Source: Pelomonas sp047654805 (GTDB lineage: Bacteria; Pseudomonadota; Gammaproteobacteria; Burkholderiales; Burkholderiaceae_C). Taken from it: a stretch of DNA of 64,000 bases. This document shows positions 33,644-41,302 of the stretch, piece after piece (the first letter of the stretch is position 1; each line of letters begins with the position of its first letter). Below the pieces are notes generated by a model. It searched no databases, had not been told where the DNA came from, and saw only the letters and a list, made by a program, of their open reading frames with translations. The translations under genes and the position numbers were made by a program. The stretch is taken from assembly GCF_047654805.1 (NCBI RefSeq), contig NZ_JASGIV010000001.1, forward strand, positions 2,976,001 to 3,040,000. Direction: 5' to 3'.

Positions 33644-34007
33644 TGTGCTCCTCTTCCGCGCCAGCGAGTTGTACCGCAACATCAGGGACCGAGCGCATGA
33701 GGGCGCGCTACCGAAGCTCAAACTCGCGCTGGCCCGGCCGAGCTTGCTGGTGCTGGATGACTTCCGCATCGGGGAGATCGACCCGCTATCCAGCCAGTTC
33801 GTGCTGGAGCTGGTGGACGGGCGCATGCGCACGGGATCGCTGCTCATCAGGAGCCAGTACCCCACCGAGAAGTGGCACGCATTCTTCCCTGACCCGACTG
33901 TTGCCGATGCTGTGCTGGACCGCATCGTGCACAAGGCGCATCGCGTCAACCTCAAGGGCGAGTCGATGCGCAAGGTGATGGCGAAGAAGATGTTCCAGGC
34001 CGTCTAG
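33643..34007 (+). pseudogene. istB: IS21-family IstB ATPase, C-terminal remnant
   Basis: On the plus strand the frame reads LLFRASELYRNI, then PSLLVLDDFRIGEIDPLSSQFVLELVDGRMRTGSLLIRSQYPTEKWHAFFPDPTVADAVLDRIVHKAHRVNLKGESMRK. This is the Walker B region and C-terminus of IstB, the IS21 helper ATPase. The N-terminal half with the Walker A motif is absent, and no istA is present. The first plausible in-frame start belongs to fused sequence, so it is scored as a fragment. Confidence 0.75.
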
Positions 34008-34204
34008 GACCACCAGCACGCTGGAACACCTGACCAAGTCGCTGGACTTGGTGCCCAACGCCCCGGACTGCGTGCACGCATCGCCGGACTGGCGCGCGTG
34101 GAAGTCGCGCTGGACCAGCTGCTCAGCAGCCGCCGGAACGGCTGCTCAAGAGAGGCTGGATCGGGTGCTCAAGTGGGACTGGAATATGCACGCGCACAGA
34201 AAGG

Positions 34205-35386
34205 TCAACCTCGAGCACGGCGCTTGCGCCACCAAATCACCACGCCGGTCACCACGAGCATGGCCACTGCTAGCCCCATCGCGCTCATGAACAGCTTCAT
34301 CGGCAGGCCCCACACCAACGCCATGTGCAGGCTTGTTAGCCAGGTGCGGACGGTGTCCCCGGCCGCGCCGCCCGTGGGCAGCCAGGTGGCACGCAAGGCG
34401 CCGGTGTCGCCGTCAAAGTACACCTGCGTGTAGCCGCCACGCTCGCGCAGGTCGAGGCTGCTGTGCACGTCGTAGCGGTACAGCCCGTGCGTGGCGAGGT
34501 AGAGCAGCGAGTCCTCGTGGTGGACGACGAAGCCCAGGCGCTGCGCCTGTTCGGCCATCAGCTCACGGCCTCGCTCGCGTGCCTGCGGCCAATCGAGCGC
34601 GGGCGCCTGCCGCGGCGACGCGAGCCTCGACGCCGACTTCTCGTCGGGTTGGTGCGCAAACATCGCCCGCATCACCGGGTTATAGACCTCGGTCAGGTTG
34701 AAGGCCACGCTGCTCCAGGCCAGCACGAACAGCATGGCCCAGACCCACAGCCCACCGGCGCGGTGCAGGTCGAAGTTGAGCTTGTAGGCACCGCCGGTCC
34801 AGCGTACGCGCCACGACGGCCGCCAACGCGTCCACCAAGACTTGCCAGCCCTGGCCACGCCTTGCCGGGCACGGGCCGGAAAGGTCAGGTAGGCGCCGAT
34901 GAAGCAGTCCAGCGTCCACATCAACGCGATCACGCCGAAGGCATAGGTGCCGACCACGCCGAGCGCCAGTTGCTGATGCAAGCGGTAGATAAAGGGCATC
35001 AGGTTGCTGAACCCCTGCGACACATCGCCCCACTTGCGCGAGCCGAGGACACCACCGGTGTAGGGATCGACGAAGAACTGGTCGTCGGCGGTGTCCGTCT
35101 GCGCCTCGACGAAGAACTGCAGCGACTGCCCCGGCACGGCATGCAAGGGCAGATATGGCATTACGGCACCCGGATGGCGTGCAAGGAACTGTTCGCGCAG
35201 CAGCACGGGGTCCAGCATCGGCACGCCCTCACCGGGCAGGCTCACACGGAACAGCTGCGGGCTGATCGCGACTTCCAGCTCGTCGTACCAAGCCAGCAGG
35301 CTGCCCGTCAGCCCGGCCAGCAGCAGGAAGCCCGCAATGACCAGCCCCACCCAGCGATGCACGAGTACCAGGACTGGCCGAATCAC
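34205..35386 (-). CDS. PepSY-associated TM protein, iron cassette A
   Basis: The product has 393 residues and starts at GTG 35386, overlapping the receptor stop. Four hydrophobic segments are evident: about 10-32 (GLVIAGFLLLAGLTGSLLAW), 140-165, 210-230 and 360-385, with a PepSY-type motif near the second. Such proteins are encoded with TonB-dependent siderophore receptors and are thought to reduce siderophore-bound iron in the periplasm, though this is not proven for the family as a whole. It ends cassette A and reads away from the shared promoter region. Confidence 0.85.
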   Translation of the reverse strand: MIRPVLVLVHRWVGLVIAGFLLLAGLTGSLLAWYDELEVAISPQLFRVSLPGEGVPMLDPVLLREQFLARHPGAVMPYLPLHAVPGQSLQFFVEAQTDTADDQFFVDPYTGGVLGSRKWGDVSQGFSNLMPFIYRLHQQLALGVVGTYAFGVIALMWTLDCFIGAYLTFPARARQGVARAGKSWWTRWRPSWRVRWTGGAYKLNFDLHRAGGLWVWAMLFVLAWSSVAFNLTEVYNPVMRAMFAHQPDEKSASRLASPRQAPALDWPQARERGRELMAEQAQRLGFVVHHEDSLLYLATHGLYRYDVHSSLDLRERGGYTQVYFDGDTGALRATWLPTGGAAGDTVRTWLTSLHMALVWGLPMKLFMSAMGLAVAMLVVTGVVIWWRKRRARG

Positions 35387-37902
35387 ATCTTCATCCGCAG
35401 GATCAGTTGCATCAGACGCCGGTTGCCGACGCCGATCTGGCCGGTCGCCGTTCCGCCGTCCTGCGCACTCGTGTAGTAGGTCTTGTCGAACAGGTTCTCG
35501 ACGTTGAAGTCCAGCGACAGCTTCGGGCTGAACGCGTAGCCCAACCCGGCGTCCACGCGCGTGTAGGCGGGCAGCTGGTAGGTGTTGCCGCTGTTGGCCT
35601 GCCTCTCAGCCACCCGCATGACGCCTAGCCGGGTGCTCAGCGGCGACAGGCCGAACGCGGCCCACTTGTAGCTCGCGAACGCGCTGGCCTGAAGCCGGGG
35701 CACGTTGGGATAGCGATTGCCGGCGTAGCCGTCGCCGCTCTCCAGGATCTTCGGTGCCATCAGCGAGACGCCGCCGCTGAGCTGCAGGTTCGGCGATACC
35801 TGCCCGACCAGCTCGGACTCCAGGCCGCGCATGCGCACCTTGCCGTAGAGCATGAGGTATTTGCAGTCCACGGGGTCGATGGGGTCGCACACGGTCTGGT
35901 GGTCCTGCGTGATCTGGAACAGCGAGTTCGTCCAGAGCACCTGGCCGTCGAACAGCGAGGTCTTCACGCCAGCCTCGAGGGACTGCGCGCGCAAAGGATC
36001 GATCTGCGTCCCCACCCTGTCGGCGCCGGCCTGCGGCACGAAAGAGTTGCCGTAGCCGGCGAACACGGTCACGCGTTCCGTCACATCGAAGGACGAGGCG
36101 AGCCGCCAGGACGTCAGCTGGTTCGAGACCGTCGGGTGATAGCTGGGCGGCGTGCCGTCCAACGTCTCGCTGACGGCGAAGCCGTCGTAGTGGTCGCGGC
36201 GCAGGCTGAAGACCGTTCGCCATGCGGGCGTCCAGCGCGCCAGCCACTGCGCGAAGCCCGACTTCAGGTCGCTGCCCCGCCTGAAGTCGCCGCTCAGGTA
36301 GGTGTCGATCACGTTGATCGTCTGGTGGTTGGTCGGCGCGAACAGGTCGATGCTGTTGAGGTTGTCCCAGTACACGTGGTCGCCGGCCTGGCTGACGAAC
36401 GCGTCCCGGCTGCGGTTTCTGCTGAGGCCGACGTTGACCGTGCTTTCCACCTTGCCAATCTTGAAGTCGCCCTGCAGCGTTAGCTCGGCCGTACGGGCCT
36501 CAAGATGACTCCTGTCATGGGAGATGTAGATAGGCACCGCGGTCGTGCCGTTCCACGAGAGGCCATCGGTGGCGTAGATCCCACTGGTGTCGTTGTTGCG
36601 GATGGCGTCGGTGACCTGGTCCTCCTTCATGCGCTGCAGGCGCAGCTTGGCCCGCCAGCCGGGAACGATCTGGTGCGTCCAGTCGAGGTCGAACCGCTGG
36701 CTGGTGGCCGGCATGCTGTCGCCCGCCTGATGGATGCTCCAGTCCCTACCGGCGAAGCCATCCTTGAAACCGGCTCCGCGGACGTAGATCGTGCCGCGGT
36801 CCAGCGGGTCATTGGTCTTCAGGTGTTCGTACTCCAGCGTCACGTGGCTGCCGGGTGCGTAGTCCCAGTTCAGCGAGGGCGCGACAACATCCTGCGGCCG
36901 GTTCGTGCGGCCGGGGCGCCAGGCGGCCAGCTCGTTGTGCGCGGCAATCAGCCGGTACTGCAAGTCGGGCGCCGCGGCGATGGGGCCGGTCACATCCACG
37001 CCGAGCGTGCGGTAGCCGTGATCCCCCAAGCCCACCCGCCCCTCGGCGGCGAACTCCCTCTGGGGCCGCTTGGTGATGAAGTTGATGAAGCCACCGGGAT
37101 CGGAGACGCTGGCCTCCACGCCCGCTGGCCCCTTGACGATTTCAACGCGCTCGATGTTGTCCAGCGAACGGTATTGCCCGCGCGTGACGGCCTGCCGCAT
37201 GCCGTTGAAGTAGGTGCCCGTGACGCCCACTGCGGCGGCCCCGAGCGGAAACCCACGAATCGTGACCCGCTCGGACGGCGACCCCACGTTGTCAGCTGTC
37301 GTCAGGCCCGGGACGTAGTTCAGGATGTCCGTGAAGCGAGTGGCGCCGGTGTCCCTGAGGAAGTCGCTGGTCACGACGCTGACCACCGCCGGCGTCTCCT
37401 GCTGCGACAGTCCCGGCGCGATCGCGTCGCTGCTTTCGGCGCGGTAGCCGAGTTGGGCCGGTGCGGCGTTGGCCCGCACCCTCACGAGGGGCAGCACGGT
37501 GTCAGCCGGCGCATCGGCCTTTGCTGCGGCAACCGGGGCCAGCAAGTAGCCCGTCACGGTCTTGCCCGTGGCGTCGTACTGGACAACGCCGGCGAGGCCA
37601 TGCCCGCTCAGCAGTCGCTGCAAGGCCTCGGCCGCGCTGAAGCTGCCCGCCAGCGCCGCCGCCCGCTTGCCCTGCACCAGCGCCGGGTCGAAGGACAAGG
37701 TGATGCCGGCCTGCCGCGCAAAGTTGTTCAGCGCATCTTCCAGTGCGCCGGCCGGCACGTTGAACGTCTTGCGCACGGCATCGGACGCGGGCTGCTGCGC
37801 CAGGGCCTGGTGTGCGGGCAGCGCCAGCCCGAGCGCGAGGCCCAGCGCCCATGCGCGCGCAATTGCAGTTCGGGTGAAGGGCTGGTGCCGATGGGCTCGC
37901 AT
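35383..37902 (-). CDS. TonB-dependent siderophore receptor with STN domain, cassette A
   Basis: The product has 839 residues from ATG 37902 (MRAHRHQPF), which follows an AGGAA site; the longer reading lacks a signal peptide. After the signal peptide comes the STN (secretin/TonB short N-terminal) domain, about 45-110 (TFNVPAGALEDALNNFARQAGI). The plug (about 160-290) includes VVSVVTSDFLRDTGATRFTDILNYVPG and RVEIVKGPAGVEASVSDPGGFINFITKRP. The C-terminal beta-barrel ends in LQLILRMKM. STN allows the bound siderophore to signal through the co-encoded FecR to the sigma factor. Ligand specificity is not visible. Confidence 0.92.
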   Translation of the reverse strand: MRAHRHQPFTRTAIARAWALGLALGLALPAHQALAQQPASDAVRKTFNVPAGALEDALNNFARQAGITLSFDPALVQGKRAAALAGSFSAAEALQRLLSGHGLAGVVQYDATGKTVTGYLLAPVAAAKADAPADTVLPLVRVRANAAPAQLGYRAESSDAIAPGLSQQETPAVVSVVTSDFLRDTGATRFTDILNYVPGLTTADNVGSPSERVTIRGFPLGAAAVGVTGTYFNGMRQAVTRGQYRSLDNIERVEIVKGPAGVEASVSDPGGFINFITKRPQREFAAEGRVGLGDHGYRTLGVDVTGPIAAAPDLQYRLIAAHNELAAWRPGRTNRPQDVVAPSLNWDYAPGSHVTLEYEHLKTNDPLDRGTIYVRGAGFKDGFAGRDWSIHQAGDSMPATSQRFDLDWTHQIVPGWRAKLRLQRMKEDQVTDAIRNNDTSGIYATDGLSWNGTTAVPIYISHDRSHLEARTAELTLQGDFKIGKVESTVNVGLSRNRSRDAFVSQAGDHVYWDNLNSIDLFAPTNHQTINVIDTYLSGDFRRGSDLKSGFAQWLARWTPAWRTVFSLRRDHYDGFAVSETLDGTPPSYHPTVSNQLTSWRLASSFDVTERVTVFAGYGNSFVPQAGADRVGTQIDPLRAQSLEAGVKTSLFDGQVLWTNSLFQITQDHQTVCDPIDPVDCKYLMLYGKVRMRGLESELVGQVSPNLQLSGGVSLMAPKILESGDGYAGNRYPNVPRLQASAFASYKWAAFGLSPLSTRLGVMRVAERQANSGNTYQLPAYTRVDAGLGYAFSPKLSLDFNVENLFDKTYYTSAQDGGTATGQIGVGNRRLMQLILRMKM

Positions 37903-38008
37903 GGGTGGGGGTTCCTGTGTCGATGGAGGGTGATTTGCCCCTCTTGCCGAACAAGCCCGTCCAAACCCGTAATGCACCCCGAAAAAAACTTGAGGGCGCG
38001 GCAAACGA

Positions 38009-39034
38009 TCAGCGACCCACGACGACCTGGCCGACCGCACCTTGGTTTTCGATAGCCACGGGCAGTGTGCGCGCCAGCATCGCAAGAGCCCGGTCCACCG
38101 GCTCCGGCCCGTCGAGCTGGAACACGCCCGACACGCGCAGCGCCGCCACGGAGGGGTCGCAGCGCAGCGGCATGGCCCGGTGCCGGCCCAGTTCCGCGGT
38201 GAAGGCGTCCAGGCGCATCTGCTTCGCCACCAGCACGCCTTCGGTCCACGCCGTGGCGTCCTGGTCGGTCAGGGCCAGACGCCTGGGCGCGGAGCCGTCC
38301 GCGGGGATGAGCAGCGTGTCGCCCGGTTCGGCAACGGTCACGGACGCACCGGACGTCGGATGCACGGCCACGCGGCCCTCGGTGACCTGCAGCCGGGTGG
38401 CGATGCCTTCGGAGCCCGCATCGAACACCCGCACGTCGAAGCGCGTGCCCAAGGCCTCGAGGTGAGCCGCAGGCGTTTCGACCCAGAACGCGCGGCGGCC
38501 GGCGAACGAATCCGCGTCGGCGCCCGTGCTGATGAACACCTCGCCGCGCTGCAGCACCACGCGGCGGCGCAACAGCGAGAAGCGCAGTTCCACCTCGGTG
38601 CCGCTGTTGAGTGCCAGGCTGCCGCCATCGCGCATGGCGACGCGGCGGCGCTCGCCGGCGCGTGTGGCGTACTGCGCGCCCTGCAGCCACGGCGCGCCGC
38701 CCAGCCACCGCGCCGCAAAGCTGCCCAGGCCGAGCGTCAGCACGCCCCAGCCAAGCACGCCGATTGCACGGCGGCGGCTCTTGCCCTGGCGGCGAAGGCG
38801 CTCAGCGGCCACGAGCGTGTCCTGCGCCAGGCGCCTTTCGCTGTCGATGGCAGCGCCGTGAAACGTCTGCTCGACGGCCTGCACCCGCTGCCAGGCCTGC
38901 TCGTGCGCGGCGTGCTCGGAACGCCACTGCTCGCAGGCGCTCCGGTCCTGCGCAGTGGCCGTGCCGGATGCCAGCCGTACGGCCCAGGCGATGGCTTCTT
39001 CCAGCGTGCGGTCGCCGGCTGCGGTGGCTTCCAT
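38009..39034 (-). CDS. FecR family anti-sigma/signal relay, cassette A
   Basis: The product has about 341 residues; ATG 39034 overlaps the sigma stop (TGATG). An N-terminal DUF4880-like helical region (SACEQWRSEHAAHEQAWQRVQAVE) contacts the sigma factor. A membrane segment is at about 92-110 and the periplasmic FecR beta-domain lies between about 125 and 250 (RRVAMRDGGSLALNSGTEVEL, VFISTGADA). The C-terminal DUF4974-like region (LDAFTAELGRHRAMPLRCDPSVAALRVSGVFQLD) contacts the receptor STN. It couples siderophore binding to sigma activation. Confidence 0.9.
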   Translation of the reverse strand: MEATAAGDRTLEEAIAWAVRLASGTATAQDRSACEQWRSEHAAHEQAWQRVQAVEQTFHGAAIDSERRLAQDTLVAAERLRRQGKSRRRAIGVLGWGVLTLGLGSFAARWLGGAPWLQGAQYATRAGERRRVAMRDGGSLALNSGTEVELRFSLLRRRVVLQRGEVFISTGADADSFAGRRAFWVETPAAHLEALGTRFDVRVFDAGSEGIATRLQVTEGRVAVHPTSGASVTVAEPGDTLLIPADGSAPRRLALTDQDATAWTEGVLVAKQMRLDAFTAELGRHRAMPLRCDPSVAALRVSGVFQLDGPEPVDRALAMLARTLPVAIENQGAVGQVVVGR

Positions 39035-39588
39035 CACACGTCAGCGCTGGCGAGCGCAGCCTGCATAGCCAAGCAGTGACGCAACGCGCTGGCCATGTAC
39101 TTCTCGACCGAGCTGAGGCTCATGCCCATCTGCCGGGCGATGTCGGCATAGGCCAGGCCTTCGAGTCGCGACAGCAGGAAGGCCGCGCGCGCCCTGGGCG
39201 CCAGGCCATCCAGCAACGTGTCGATGCGCTCCAGCGTCTGCAGCAGCATCAGCCGTTCTTCGGGAGACGGGTGCAGCGCCGGTGGCATCAGCGCCAGCGT
39301 GTCCAGGTAGGCGCGCTCCAGCGCCTGACGGCGCACGTGGTCCACCATCAGGCCATGCGCCGCCGTCGTCAGCCAGGCACGCGGCTCGCGCAAGGTCTGC
39401 GTCTGCAGCGGCTTGCCCAGCAACCGCAGGAAGGTGTCGTGCGCCAGATCGGCCGCGTCCGCCGGGTTCAGCAGCTTGCGGCGCAGCCAGCCGCACAGCC
39501 AGGCGTGATGGTCCCGGTAGATAGCTTGCAGTTGCTTGGGCGCTTGGGCATCGGATGCGGTGGCGAGCACGGTTGAAACGGGGGCCAA
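39034..39588 (-). CDS. FecI-like ECF sigma factor, cassette A
   Basis: The product has 184 residues from TTG 39588, which has GAGG six bases upstream. The ORF extends to ATG 39678, but that codon lies inside the Fur-box palindrome and is unlikely to be used. Sigma region 2 (QAIYRDHHAWLCGWLRRKLLNPADAADLAHDTFLRLL) and region 4 (LPPRARAAFLLSRLEGLAYADIARQMGMSLSSVEKYMASAL) are both clear. It directs transcription of the receptor when activated through FecR. It is divergent from the cassette B sigma gene with a shared control region. Confidence 0.88.
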   Translation of the reverse strand: MAPVSTVLATASDAQAPKQLQAIYRDHHAWLCGWLRRKLLNPADAADLAHDTFLRLLGKPLQTQTLREPRAWLTTAAHGLMVDHVRRQALERAYLDTLALMPPALHPSPEERLMLLQTLERIDTLLDGLAPRARAAFLLSRLEGLAYADIARQMGMSLSSVEKYMASALRHCLAMQAALASADV

Positions 39589-39659
39589 GAGAGACCTCAC
39601 TGGGCAAGGTGGCGAGCAGCGGTCCTGCGCCGAAAACGGAATGCCGCATTCTCTCGCTA

Positions 39660-39680
39660 AAATGAGAATGATTCTCATTT
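39660..39680. promoter_or_regulatory. Fur-box-like palindrome between divergent sigma genes
   Basis: A palindrome centred on AATGAGAATGATTCTCATT (39661-39679) matches the Fur-box pattern of alternating GAGAAT/ATTCTC. It lies 25 bases before the plus-strand sigma start and 72 bases before the minus-strand TTG, so iron-loaded Fur could repress both cassettes at once. Confidence 0.85.
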
Positions 39681-39704
39681 ATTGCAATACTGGACTCGCA
39701 CGAC

Positions 39705-40220
39705 ATGGGCGCCGCTGCATTGCCTGGGCAGGCCATTGCCGACCTCTACAACGGCCACCAGGGCTGGCTGAGAGCCTGGCTGCAACGCCGGCTGGGTTGC
39801 ACGCACCAGGCCGCTGACCTGGCCCATGACACCTTCGTGCGTCTGCTGGCACGCCCGCGTGAGATCGATGCCGGCCGTGACCCGCGCGCCTACCTCAGCA
39901 CCATCGCGCACGGCCTGGTTGTCGACCATTGGCGCCGCCAGGCCATCGAGCGCGCGTGGCTGGAGACGCTGGCCACCCAGCCCGAGCCCTGCGCACCGTC
40001 GGCAGAACACTGCGCGAGCATCGTCCAGACGCTGACGCAGGTCGCGGCGCTGCTGGATCAACTGCCCGAGAAGCCCCGCCGGGCCTTCATCCTGGCGCAA
40101 CTGCATGGCGCCACGTATGCCGAGATCGGTGCCACGCTCGGCGTGTCGGAGCGCATGGTCAAGAAGTACATGGCTCAGGCCATGCTGCTCTGCCTGATGG
40201 CCGACCCAGGCCCGGTCTGA
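39705..40220 (+). CDS. FecI-like ECF sigma factor, cassette B
   Basis: The product has 171 residues. Region 2 (ADLYNGHQGWLRAWLQRRLGCTHQAADLAHDTFVRLL, about 12-48) and region 4 (LPEKPRRAFILAQLHGATYAEIGATLGVSERMVKKYMAQAM, about 120-160) are complete. The gene starts 25 bases from the shared Fur-box palindrome. The fecR gene follows 12 bases after the stop. It presumably activates the cassette B receptor when relieved by FecR. Confidence 0.9.
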   Translation: MGAAALPGQAIADLYNGHQGWLRAWLQRRLGCTHQAADLAHDTFVRLLARPREIDAGRDPRAYLSTIAHGLVVDHWRRQAIERAWLETLATQPEPCAPSAEHCASIVQTLTQVAALLDQLPEKPRRAFILAQLHGATYAEIGATLGVSERMVKKYMAQAMLLCLMADPGPV

Positions 40221-40232
40221 TCGAACACCGCC

Positions 40233-41213
40233 ATGTCCCACGCCCGCCAAGACCTCGACCACGACACGCTGCGCCAGGCCGCCGAGTGGTTCGCCGTGCT
40301 GGGCGCTGGCGATGCGGGCGATGGCGAACGGGCGCGGTGGCAGGCCTGGCTCGCCGAGCGGCCCGAGCACGGGCGCGCATGGCAGCGCGTGGAGGCGATC
40401 AGCGCGCAGCTCGACCTGCCCGTCGAAGAGCGGGCCGCCGCCGACTCCGCACTGGCCGCCGCACACCACGTGGCGCGCCGGCGGCAGGCCCTCAAGGCGC
40501 TGGCGCTGCTGGGCGTGTCCGTCAGCGCGGGCTGGGCCGCCTGGAAGAGCCCGTCCGGCCAGTCGATGCTGGCCGGCCTCGGTGCCGACTACCGCACGGC
40601 CACGGGAGAAACGGCGGAGTTCACGTTGGCCGACGGCAGCCGCCTGTGGCTGGACACGGCCAGCGCCGCCGATGTCGACCTGGGCCCGGCGCTGCGCCGC
40701 ATCGTGCTGCAGGCTGGGCGGATATTGGTGGAGACCGCCTCGGGAATGTCGCAGGCACCGCTGGTGGTCAATACCGCGCAAGGCCGCCTGCACGCCCTCG
40801 GCACCCGTTTCTGCGTCCAGCAGTTCGCTGCCGCCACGGAGGTCGCCGTGTATGCCGGGCGGGTCGAAGCACGGCCCGGCGACACAGGCGCCGGGAGCCG
40901 CGTCGTCCAGGCGGGTGAATGGCTGCGCTTCACGTCCGCCAGCATCGGCACGCCGCAACCAGCGATGACCGGCGGCGAGGCCTGGGTGCGTGGCGTACTG
41001 CTGGCGGACAACCTGCCGCTGCCGGCCTTCCTCGAAGAACTGGCGCGCTACCGCCACGGCCTGCTGCGCTGCGATCCGGCAGTCGCACACCTGCGCGTGG
41101 CCGGCGGCTACCCGCTGCGCGACCCGGACCGCGCGTTGTCCATGCTCGAGGCCGCGTTGCCGATCAAGGTGCGGCGGCGTCTGCCCGGCTGGGTGGTCAT
41201 CGAGGCACGCTGA
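40233..41213 (+). CDS. FecR family regulator, cassette B
   Basis: The product has 326 residues. The N-terminal helical DUF4880-like region (QAWLAERPEHGRAWQRVEAISAQL) precedes a membrane segment (ALALLGVSVSAGWAAW, about 90-106). The FecR beta-domain (TAEFTLADGSRLWLDTASAADVD) and C-terminal DUF4974-like region (LPLPAFLEELARYRHGLLRCDPAVAHLRVAGGYPL) follow. It is the membrane relay between sigma factor and receptor STN domain. The receptor gene begins 89 bases downstream. Confidence 0.9.
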   Translation: MSHARQDLDHDTLRQAAEWFAVLGAGDAGDGERARWQAWLAERPEHGRAWQRVEAISAQLDLPVEERAAADSALAAAHHVARRRQALKALALLGVSVSAGWAAWKSPSGQSMLAGLGADYRTATGETAEFTLADGSRLWLDTASAADVDLGPALRRIVLQAGRILVETASGMSQAPLVVNTAQGRLHALGTRFCVQQFAAATEVAVYAGRVEARPGDTGAGSRVVQAGEWLRFTSASIGTPQPAMTGGEAWVRGVLLADNLPLPAFLEELARYRHGLLRCDPAVAHLRVAGGYPLRDPDRALSMLEAALPIKVRRRLPGWVVIEAR

Positions 41214-41302
41214 CGGCGAGAGCCGCTGCAGCGCGGTTCCCTTTTTCTCGTCTCGTTCGGACTGGGAACAACAAGCCCTTCATCCGACTGACGAGACTCC
41301 CC

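Noticed and set aside
34008..34204. Possible further IS21 sequence between istB remnant and PepSY gene.
   Set aside because: No recognisable istA sequence or terminal repeat could be supported.
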